Made by a program: the position numbers and the translations under genes
Shown: positions 52,645 to 60,982 of the stretch, one piece after another
How positions within the stretch are numbered: position 1 is the stretch's first letter
Layout of the letters: each line of letters starts with the position of its first letter
Notes under the pieces: generated by a model
The model's input: only the letters and a program-made list of their open reading frames with translations
The model's database searches: none
Told to the model about the DNA's origin: nothing
From: Gammaproteobacteria bacterium
GTDB lineage: Bacteria; Pseudomonadota; Gammaproteobacteria; Berkiellales; Berkiellaceae
DNA: 64,000 nt
Direction of reading: 5' to 3'
Assembly: GCA_016191245.1 (NCBI GenBank)
Contig: JACPOY010000028.1
Location: 32,107 to 96,106, forward strand

Positions 52645-53588
52645 ATCACAACATTTCTAGGTGCGCCTTTGATAAAACATTTGATATTTTCAGCCACTTC
52701 TGACAATAACCGTTTGCGAGCCTCAAATGACGACCAGGCGACATGGGGCGTAATAATTAAGTTCGGTAGCTTTTGAAAAAGGGGGTTATCTTGAGGGGGC
52801 GGCTCTTTGGAAACAACGTCTAAGGCTGCACCTCCTAAATGCCCACTTAACAATGCCGCTGCGAGCGCTTGCTCATCAATTAATCCACCTCGTGAAACAT
52901 TGATCAATAAAGCGCCTTTTTTCATCATAGATAATTCTTTTTCGCCAATTAAATGACGTGTTTGATCATTTAAAGGGCAATGTAAACTCAAAACATCCAC
53001 CTCTGCTAACATTTCTTTTAATAATTTTCGGTTGGAACTGTTCTGACCTTCTCTTTGGGCAATCAAGATCTTCATCCCTAATTGCTCAGCTACTTTAGCA
53101 ACACCACTTCCAATCGCCCCATAACCGACAATACCCAAAATCTTTCCTTCCAACTCCATTGTTTTATAGTTTTGCAAACAAAAGTATTTGGCATTTATCC
53201 ACTCACCTTCTTTGACAAGACGATCATAATCTACAATTTTTGAAGCTAGGGCTATCAATAGGCCAATGGTATGCTGAATAACAGTAGCAGTTGAATATGC
53301 CCTCACATTGCATACCGTGATGCCAAGTTTCTTTGCTGTAGCAACATCTACATTGTCACATCCTGTTGCCGCGATACCGATATATCGTAAGCGTGAAGCT
53401 TGTTGTAACAAGGGGGCATTCAATACCACTTTATTGGTAACGACAATCTCGGCATGTTCCGTTCTCTGCCAAACTTGCGAGGCGGAGGTGGCACCATATA
53501 ATTGCCAATTTTCTAAAGTGGAAGTTAAGACACTAAAATCAAGATCTTGTTGATCTAAGGTTTCGCTATCCAAAAATACGCCCTGCAT
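52641..53588 (-). CDS. D-2-hydroxyacid dehydrogenase (glycerate/hydroxypyruvate type)
   Basis: 315 residues. NAD-binding motif GYGAIGSGVAKVAEQLGM; catalytic Arg in NVSRGGLIDE, Glu in DVVSKEPP and His in TPHVAWSS form the family triad. Closest in style to glycerate or hydroxypyruvate reductases (HprA), but PdxB or D-lactate relatives are not excluded. A cytoplasmic NAD(H)-dependent oxidoreductase. It overlaps the HAD gene start by 4 bp, suggesting a two-gene operon. Confidence 0.88.
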   Translation of the reverse strand: MQGVFLDSETLDQQDLDFSVLTSTLENWQLYGATSASQVWQRTEHAEIVVTNKVVLNAPLLQQASRLRYIGIAATGCDNVDVATAKKLGITVCNVRAYSTATVIQHTIGLLIALASKIVDYDRLVKEGEWINAKYFCLQNYKTMELEGKILGIVGYGAIGSGVAKVAEQLGMKILIAQREGQNSSNRKLLKEMLAEVDVLSLHCPLNDQTRHLIGEKELSMMKKGALLINVSRGGLIDEQALAAALLSGHLGGAALDVVSKEPPPQDNPLFQKLPNLIITPHVAWSSFEARKRLLSEVAENIKCFIKGAPRNVVM

Positions 53589-53676
53589 TTTTGTTCCTCA
53601 TCGTGTGAACCACAATTACCCGGTTAGGGGTATATAACACCGTGAGGAATAAAAACGCAATAAACGTATGTTAAAA

Positions 53677-53847
53677 CTAAAGCTTAGGAGTATGAATAGA
53701 CTTGGGAGTCAGATCAGAAGTTGAAAGAGAATTTGTTTTATTCTCCACATTATCTGGCGTGCTAGCAAGACGTACCATCCAAGCAAACAAAAATCCGACT
53801 GTGGTTAAAATTGTTAAGATACTGATAGTAAAGATGAGACCAGCCAT
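53677..53847 (-). CDS. Small single-pass membrane protein
   Basis: 56 residues from the ATG at 53847, with GGGAGAAG 6-7 nt upstream; the frame is open to 53988. One transmembrane helix (LIFTISILTILTTVGFLFAWMV) is followed by a short polar Ser/Thr/Lys tail (TNSLSTSDLTPKSIHTPKL). No family is recognised. It lies alone between the dehydrogenase and speE. Confidence 0.5.
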   Translation of the reverse strand: MAGLIFTISILTILTTVGFLFAWMVRLASTPDNVENKTNSLSTSDLTPKSIHTPKL

Positions 53848-54136
53848 GGCAACTTCTCCCTTGCTCCCTTTGGCATTATTATTTTGAGCATTCAGGTGAC
53901 GACTCCCTTCACCTGTAATGTTTATTGTAGGACAAACGTCAATGGTGCGCAAATTACATTGGATGTAATTACAAGAAACATTATCCACCCAGAAATCTCC
54001 AGCATTTTAAATGGTTAAATGGTCAAATTTTCCATTATTGTAAGCTAGCTTTATCTTTGTATGCTTGCCCCCTTTAGCAAGTTGCGGTATCTTGCGACCT
54101 CTTTAGTTTAATGTCCCATGGGAGCGACTACACGCC

Positions 54137-55347
<1,211 letters not shown>

Positions 55348-55390
55348 TTATGCTATGGTCAAAGCCAAGATAAATACTAAAGGCAATCTT

Positions 55391-55654
55391 ATGTTCTCAC
55401 CAAAAGATGCTCAAGACATGGCAAAACAGTTTGTCGACTCTCTTCCTCCTGGACTAAAATCCATTAACCAACAGTTTGAAGATCATTTACGACAATTTTT
55501 ACAATCTTGGTTTAGTAAAATGTCCTTGGTCACTCGAGAAGAATTTGATATTCAAGCGCAAGTCTTAGCTAAAACCAGGCAAAAACTCGAAAAACTTGAA
55601 GCAAAGCTCGAGGTACTAGAAGCTCTTTTACCCCCTGAAAATCCTCCATCTTAA
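55391..55654 (+). CDS. ubiK: Ubiquinone biosynthesis accessory factor UbiK (BMFP family)
   Basis: 87 residues from the ATG at 55391 (MFSPKDAQDMAKQFVDSLPP), with AAAGG upstream. The family layout is an amphipathic N-terminal half, then a coiled coil (VTREEFDIQAQVLAKTRQKL, EKLEAKLEVLEALL). UbiK helps ubiquinone synthesis by interacting with UbiJ and membranes. It is divergent from glnB. Longer frames from 55253 are antisense to glnB and rejected. Confidence 0.85.
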   Translation: MFSPKDAQDMAKQFVDSLPPGLKSINQQFEDHLRQFLQSWFSKMSLVTREEFDIQAQVLAKTRQKLEKLEAKLEVLEALLPPENPPS

Positions 55655-55746
55655 CCTCTTCTTTGCTGGCCAATGCTTTGTTAATCACCTATCTTTAAGT
55701 ATAAAGATCATGTTGCGCAATGCCAGCACGGACGGGGTGAGATACT

Positions 55747-57189
55747 GTGAATTTACGCTCTCGGCTCTTAATCATGGGCTGTTTTGCTATCAGTTTTCAA
55801 ATCATTGCGTTATTTGCCTTTTTTTATTACTACGTAAATCCAAAATTTGCTAAGCTGGAAAAAACGCTAGTAGAGAAAAATCTGCATCGGGGATTAGAGT
55901 TATTGCAACGTGAATTGTTTCATTTAGAACGCATATCTCAGCTATTGGCTCAAGAACCTACCATATCGCAAGTCGTCAATGATCCAAATAACAAGCCTAT
56001 TCCCATAGAGCAACTACAAAATAACATGCTAGGACTTGAAATTAATCTTATTTGTATTTTAGATGCCAGTCGTAAGGTCATTTGGGAACAAATTCTTGAT
56101 CTCAATACAGAACGTCCTTATCCCAAGCAAGCCATTTTGACATCACTTTGGGAAAAAAAACCTTCTTTCTTTGAGCATACATCAAAATTTAGCGTACAAG
56201 CAGGCATCTTCAACAGTAAATTAGGACCTATGCTCGTTGTTTCTGCTCCAATCTCTCCAACAAATAGCCCTCAAGTAACAGGAACATTGATTGTAGCCAG
56301 ATTAATTACGCAAGATGTTATCCACCTTATTCAAAGTCTTTCCTATACCGATGTTAAACTGTGGCCATTAGGAGGCTCAACATTATCGGCGAAGCAACTT
56401 TCTATTATTCAAAAATTACAAAAAAGTGATTCTGATTATAGAATTGAACAAAGCGGATCAATCTTTCGAGGCTATATGATGCTGCAAGATCTCAATCAAC
56501 AGCCTAATTTACTGATTTCAACGACACAACCGCGGGAAATAACAAAAACCATTGCCCTTAGTCTCTCAGAAGTTGCATTTATCTTTCTAGGCTTACAAAT
56601 TTTATTCTTGATTGCGCTTTACTTATTAATTAGATCAACCTTTTTAGTTCCGGCACGCCAATTAATTTTGCAACTCAATGCCAAAAATAAAGATTGGCGT
56701 CCCCTCAATATTGATGCCAAACCATGGAATGAAATGGGGTTATTAGCTTCCACTATTTCAAATGTTATTACTCGCTATCAAGACAGACTCTCTCATGAAA
56801 CAACTTTGGCTTATCGTGAAGGCTGTCAACAAACACGGAGTATTTTAATTCAAGAATTAGAAGAAACCCTCAAACCCGTGGTCGACGGCATCGAAATAGC
56901 AGAAAAAAAGCTTTCCAACTTACCAACGAATGATATTGAGTGGATAATCGCTGAGAGTAAAACGGGTAAATTAACAATAAAACGGATTACCGAATATAGC
57001 GAAAGATTACAAATTATTAATGATAAAATACGTCATTTTCAAAAAGAGTCCAGACATCGGCTTTATGACCTATATTCTAAAACCTTAAGGAATATCGCAT
57101 CAATTCGCTCTGAATCACGAAGTCTTGATTCAGTCAGAGAATTTACGCCCATAAATTCAAAAGATAAAATTACGATTACTAGATCTTAA
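55747..57189 (+). CDS. Membrane sensor-like protein with CHASE4-type domain, no output domain
   Basis: 480 residues from a GTG at 55747 (GGGGTGA upstream). An N-terminal transmembrane helix (about 7-30) precedes a periplasmic region of about 230 residues with the CHASE4-like start (LHRGLELLQRELFHLERISQ). A second helix follows (VAFIFLGLQILFLIALYLLI, about 275-297), then a HAMP-like/coiled-coil cytoplasmic part ending in a Ser/Arg-rich tail. There is no GGDEF, EAL, kinase or MCP output domain. It may signal through a partner or be a truncated chemosensory protein. It stands before the Kef-like gene without overlap. Confidence 0.7.
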   Translation: MNLRSRLLIMGCFAISFQIIALFAFFYYYVNPKFAKLEKTLVEKNLHRGLELLQRELFHLERISQLLAQEPTISQVVNDPNNKPIPIEQLQNNMLGLEINLICILDASRKVIWEQILDLNTERPYPKQAILTSLWEKKPSFFEHTSKFSVQAGIFNSKLGPMLVVSAPISPTNSPQVTGTLIVARLITQDVIHLIQSLSYTDVKLWPLGGSTLSAKQLSIIQKLQKSDSDYRIEQSGSIFRGYMMLQDLNQQPNLLISTTQPREITKTIALSLSEVAFIFLGLQILFLIALYLLIRSTFLVPARQLILQLNAKNKDWRPLNIDAKPWNEMGLLASTISNVITRYQDRLSHETTLAYREGCQQTRSILIQELEETLKPVVDGIEIAEKKLSNLPTNDIEWIIAESKTGKLTIKRITEYSERLQIINDKIRHFQKESRHRLYDLYSKTLRNIASIRSESRSLDSVREFTPINSKDKITITRS

Positions 57190-57252
57190 CGCTTGTAGCC
57201 TTTATGATGTTAGTTGAAATGCCTTTTTACAATTTTGATTGCGAGAATAACC

Positions 57253-59229
57253 GTGTCAAGTTTTGAAATTTTACTCATTATTCTAGGTCTTGCTGTCGTT
57301 ATTGTGTCTGTATTGCGACGCATGCACCTTCCGCCTATCCTGGGATACCTCATTGCAGGTGCGCTTGTTGGCCCCTATGGATTAGAATTATTAGAATCAA
57401 AAGAAGAAATTCGTTACATCGCTGAATTCGGCGTGGTCTTTTTGCTGTTCTCGATTGGTTTAGAGCTTTCGTTACCTAAACTTATCTCTATGCGTCGTGC
57501 TTTACTCGGACTGGGTGGATTGCAAGTCGTTCTTTGCACTGCAGCGGCTCTCATTGTAGCAAAAATTGTAGGTTTAAGTTGGGCAGCAGCAATAGCTGTT
57601 TCTGGCGCTCTTGCTTTATCTTCAACGGCAGTGGTAACTAAACAACTTGTAGAACAAGATGAGCTTGATCAGTCTCATGGCAAACTTGCTTTAGCTATTT
57701 TACTCTTTCAGGATTTAGCAGCCGTTCCATTTTTGATTATCGTGCCTGCTTTAGCAAGCGCCGCCGGCGGCAATACGATTGGTGAAGTACTACTCATGCG
57801 AATTGGTACCGGTACGCTTATCTTTCTAGTAATGTTAGCAGCGGGCCGCTGGTTTCTCAGACCGCTATTTCATCATATAGCCCAAGCTCGCTCTTCAGAA
57901 TTATTCATGTTGACGGCTCTTTTGGTCGTCTTGGCTTCCGCCTTTCTAACTGAACATTATGGTTTGTCTGCAGCCCTTGGTGCTTTTTTAGCGGGGGTGA
58001 TGCTAGCGGAAACCGAATACGTACACCAAATTGAATCAGACATCCAACCCTTTAGAGATATTCTACTAGGGCTATTTTTTATCTCTGTTGGTCTTGTCTT
58101 TGATCCGCGCGTGGTCATGCATGATTGGCAAGCTATCGGTCTCATTCTAGCTGCTTTAATTGTTTTTAAAACCATCGTCATTGCAATTTTAGCCAAATTA
58201 GCCGGTTCACCTTGGAAAACATCATTGCGTACAGGGTTAGTTTTAGCGCAAGGCGGTGAATTCGGATTATTTTTATTGGCCGTAGCTTCTGAACTAAAAA
58301 TTATTGATGTACCTAACAGTCAAATCTTGATTGCGGTAACAGTGATCAGTATGGCCGTTTCACCTTTGCTTATTCGTAATAGCGATAAAATTGCAGAATT
58401 TTTATTAGCTCGTTTTGGAATATTGAAAAAAGATGACACTATGGAAGAAATTTTAACGCCTCCCAAAGCGTTAGAAGATCACGTCATTATTTGTGGATTT
58501 GGTCGAGTAGGACAAACTTTAGCAAGGTTCCTTGAATATGAAGGGATCTCATATGTTGGTTTGGATATCGACCCTTATCGATTAAAAGAAGCCAGGGCCG
58601 CTTCAGAACCAGTCTTTTTTGGCGATCCCGCGCAAGAGAGCGTGTTGGTTGCAGCGGGTCTTTCTAAAGCGCGCATGCTCATTATTGCATTTAGTACCCC
58701 GAAACAATCTCTTAAAATATTACGAAGTGCACGCCGAATCAGTAAAGATATTCCTTTACTAGTACGTACCACTGATGATAGTGATTTGGAAGCATTGCAG
58801 ATAGCAGGTGCCACCGAAGTGATCCCTGATAAATTGGAATCAAGCCTCATGCTTGCCTTTCATATGCTTGTATTGCTTGGACAACCTCCAGCCAAAGCGC
58901 AGCAGCAAGTCTCCGAAGTCAAAGCAAATCGTTATAAAATGTTACGTGGCTTTTTTGAAGGCGCAGATGTTGGACATCTTGAAGATACTCCACGTGAAAA
59001 AATCTATTTGCATGCTGTTGAACTGACAGAGGGTGCTTACGCAGTGGGGCGCTCTTTAGAAGATCTTATCGCACAAAAAATTCCTGTTAAAATCTCTTCT
59101 TTCTCTCGCCATGGTTATAAATGTAATGTGCCAGCACCTCATATCGCTTTTCAAGCGGGTGATGTTCTGGTGTTAGAAGGCACCAAAGAAGATATTTATC
59201 TTGTGGAAGAAAAGATTTTGCAGGGATAA
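57253..59229 (+). CDS. Kef-type K+/H+ antiporter (CPA2 family) with RCK domain
   Basis: 658 residues from a GTG at 57253; the TTG-type frame from 57214 is less likely. About 12 transmembrane helices form the Na/H exchanger fold (GYLIAGALVGPYGLELL, FQDLAAVPFLIIVPAL, HYGLSAALGAFLAGVMLAET). An RCK/TrkA-N domain follows (HVIICGFGRVGQTLARFLEYEGISYVG, about 415-540), then a TrkA-C domain (about 580-655). KefB, KefC and YbaL are all similar; YbaL is close because of the C-terminal TrkA-C. No kefF/kefG ancillary gene is seen. Potassium efflux in electrophile or pH stress is the usual role. Confidence 0.88.
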   Translation: MSSFEILLIILGLAVVIVSVLRRMHLPPILGYLIAGALVGPYGLELLESKEEIRYIAEFGVVFLLFSIGLELSLPKLISMRRALLGLGGLQVVLCTAAALIVAKIVGLSWAAAIAVSGALALSSTAVVTKQLVEQDELDQSHGKLALAILLFQDLAAVPFLIIVPALASAAGGNTIGEVLLMRIGTGTLIFLVMLAAGRWFLRPLFHHIAQARSSELFMLTALLVVLASAFLTEHYGLSAALGAFLAGVMLAETEYVHQIESDIQPFRDILLGLFFISVGLVFDPRVVMHDWQAIGLILAALIVFKTIVIAILAKLAGSPWKTSLRTGLVLAQGGEFGLFLLAVASELKIIDVPNSQILIAVTVISMAVSPLLIRNSDKIAEFLLARFGILKKDDTMEEILTPPKALEDHVIICGFGRVGQTLARFLEYEGISYVGLDIDPYRLKEARAASEPVFFGDPAQESVLVAAGLSKARMLIIAFSTPKQSLKILRSARRISKDIPLLVRTTDDSDLEALQIAGATEVIPDKLESSLMLAFHMLVLLGQPPAKAQQQVSEVKANRYKMLRGFFEGADVGHLEDTPREKIYLHAVELTEGAYAVGRSLEDLIAQKIPVKISSFSRHGYKCNVPAPHIAFQAGDVLVLEGTKEDIYLVEEKILQG

Positions 59230-59256
59230 AGAAGAGGCCGTTATTTCTTTCTTGTC

Positions 59257-59375
59257 CCCTCTACCGCTTGCAGGAGAGGATTAGGGTGAGGGTCTTATTT
59301 AAGCCCCCTCACCTACTACATCCGCTTTCGCAAGCTTCAGCGGATTTCGCTTCCTCTCCCGCGAAGCGGTAGAGG
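59257..59375. repeat. Inverted REP/BIME-like pair
   Basis: Two facing copies of CCTCTACCGCTTGCGGGAGAGG-type palindrome (about 59257-59280 and 59352-59375), separated by about 70 bp. The spacer contains a further hairpin, TCCGCT...AGCGGA. It lies between the convergent kef-like and HAD genes. The core matches the palindrome at 50681-50709. Confidence 0.72.
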
Positions 59376-59385
59376 CATTTTGTTC

Positions 59386-60135
59386 TCACCCCATCGCCAA
59401 CAATGTTTTTCCATCAATATACGAGGCACCTCTTAATTTCATTGCTTTTGAAAAATCTTGGTGTACAGTAAATCGATTAGGAACAGCAATGACATCCATG
59501 CCTGCTTCATAAGCGGCTTCTACCCCAGCTTGTGAATCTTCAAATACTAAACATTGATCAGGTGCTACTTGTAAAAGTATTGCCATCTTCTGATAAATAT
59601 AAGGTTTAGGTTTATTAACCCCATCTTTATCATGAATATCTTTTAAATCATCTTTACCAGAAATAATCATGTCAAAATCACTTTCTTTAACGCCAATCTG
59701 CTTAAGATTTTCTAATATTTCTTTACGTGATGCAGAAGATGCCAAACCTAATTTAATGCCATATATCTTTTTTTCTTGAATTAATTGCTTTAAATAATTA
59801 ACTGCCTCACTGAAAACAGGCACTCCTTGCTTTTGGAGATGATGATAAATTTTGTCTTTTTCTGCAATCACTTCGCGAGCATCAAAATTAACTTGTTTTT
59901 GTTTTTTGATGGCTTGCACAATATGCTCAGATGAAAAACCCACCAAAGGTAAATACTCAACTTGTTTGAAATAGATATTCTTGGTTTGTAATGCTTTTTG
60001 CCAAGCAGCAAACTTCATTCCTTCAGTATCTACTAACACGCCATCACAATCAAAAATGACTGCTTGATAGGCAAAAAGCTGTGAATAAAAGAAAATGCTC
60101 CCGCATAATATGATGAATTTGAATACTTTTCTCAT
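59386..60135 (-). CDS. Exported HAD phosphatase/beta-phosphoglucomutase-like protein
   Basis: 249 residues. An N-terminal signal peptide (MRKVFKFIILCGSIFFYSQLFA) ends just before YQAVIFDCDGVLVDTEG, the HAD catalytic motif (Asp29, Asp31). GLASSASRKEI, KPKPYIYQKMA (Lys) and VFEDSQAGVEAAYEAGM complete the set, and the cap helical domain is intact. Cytoplasmic relatives (PGM-like) lack a signal peptide, so periplasmic location is unusual. Substrate unknown: sugar phosphate or nucleotide. Confidence 0.82.
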   Translation of the reverse strand: MRKVFKFIILCGSIFFYSQLFAYQAVIFDCDGVLVDTEGMKFAAWQKALQTKNIYFKQVEYLPLVGFSSEHIVQAIKKQKQVNFDAREVIAEKDKIYHHLQKQGVPVFSEAVNYLKQLIQEKKIYGIKLGLASSASRKEILENLKQIGVKESDFDMIISGKDDLKDIHDKDGVNKPKPYIYQKMAILLQVAPDQCLVFEDSQAGVEAAYEAGMDVIAVPNRFTVHQDFSKAMKLRGASYIDGKTLLAMG

Positions 60136-60216
60136 TAGCGCTTACCTTTAGTCTGATAAAATCTTTACTATATCGAAAAATAACTGAAATATCCTAAAAA
60201 AACTGATAGATCCCAT

Positions 60217-60222
60217 TATAAT
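60217..60222 (+). promoter_or_regulatory. Possible -10 box upstream of the C80-like gene
   Basis: TATAAT at 60217-60222 with no good -35 at 17 nt. It is about 47 bp before the start at 60269 in the divergent region with the HAD gene. Confidence 0.3.
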
Positions 60223-60268
60223 AATCGGATTTCAACCACAGTCAATTTATTTCTATTTGGAGACGATG

Positions 60269-60874
60269 ATGCCAAATACTCTTAAAAAAAGGAGCTCTAG
60301 AACAAGAGATGAACTTTCCAAAAGAAGTAAATCTATACTTTCATCAAAATATGATCAAACTTTTATTTTAGGAATGCATCATATTGATGGGATGGATAGT
60401 GAAGAAGACAAAGAATATATTGTTTATTGCGGCAATAATTTAAAACAAAAATATGATAGTAAAATGCATCCTTGCCAAGCTGCATTTTATGATATTGAAC
60501 AAGAAACTTATCCTGATCTAACGCATCTCACTTCACAATCGAGATTGATATTGATTGGACATGGCACGTATATCGCCAACGCTAATATGGTTGGATTTGC
60601 TGGCAGAGAAGCCGAACAAGTGGTTGAATCAATATTTGAAGATTGCGAACTTCATGAAGTGAAAACACTGAAGTTTATTTCATGTAAGTTAGGTTCCGGC
60701 GATTTCCTTGACCAAATGAAAACGGCTATTGAAACATTGGAAACTGGGCCCAAAATTATGCCACAAATTGAAGGGTATAGTGCTCTCATTTATGTCAGCA
60801 TATCAGGCGAAATTGATGCCGACTGTGCAGAGGAAGGAATTCAAATTGCAAAACCTTATAAAATCAAAAAATAG
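60269..60874 (+). CDS. Stand-alone clan-CD (C80-like) cysteine protease, putative effector
   Basis: 201 residues from the ATG at 60269 (GGAG 6 nt upstream). RLILIGHGTYIAN carries the predicted catalytic His98 and KTLKFISCKLGSGDF the Cys139, separated by 41 residues. This is the His-Gly/Ser-Cys arrangement of caspase-fold peptidases. It resembles the C80 domain of clostridial toxins and MARTX toxins (GHG ... GCSL), where the spacing is about 45-49. The N-terminus is basic (KKRSSRTRDELSKRSK). In toxins C80 acts only within a larger protein after inositol-hexakisphosphate binding; here it is alone, followed by a 944-residue gene. No signal peptide. Confidence 0.65.
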   Translation: MPNTLKKRSSRTRDELSKRSKSILSSKYDQTFILGMHHIDGMDSEEDKEYIVYCGNNLKQKYDSKMHPCQAAFYDIEQETYPDLTHLTSQSRLILIGHGTYIANANMVGFAGREAEQVVESIFEDCELHEVKTLKFISCKLGSGDFLDQMKTAIETLETGPKIMPQIEGYSALIYVSISGEIDADCAEEGIQIAKPYKIKK

Positions 60875-60905
60875 TTAAATTTCGTCCTTCGCCTACCATC
60901 TAAAA

Positions 60906-60940
60906 AGAGGATCTACACTGAGAAAGAGAGGATCTACACT
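60906..60940 (+). repeat. Direct repeat upstream of the 944-residue gene
   Basis: AGAGGATCTACACT occurs at 60906-60919 and 60927-60940 with a 21-bp period. It occupies most of the gap between the C80-like gene and the next start, and could be a regulator-binding pair or a small duplication. Confidence 0.7.
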
Positions 60941-60982
60941 TAGGTATTGAACTTTGTTCGGACTATTTATGTCCTTATGTAT

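Noticed and set aside
55747..57189. GGDEF or histidine-kinase output in the CHASE4-like protein
   Set aside because: No GG(D/E)EF, EAL, H-box or HATPase motif could be found in the C-terminal half.
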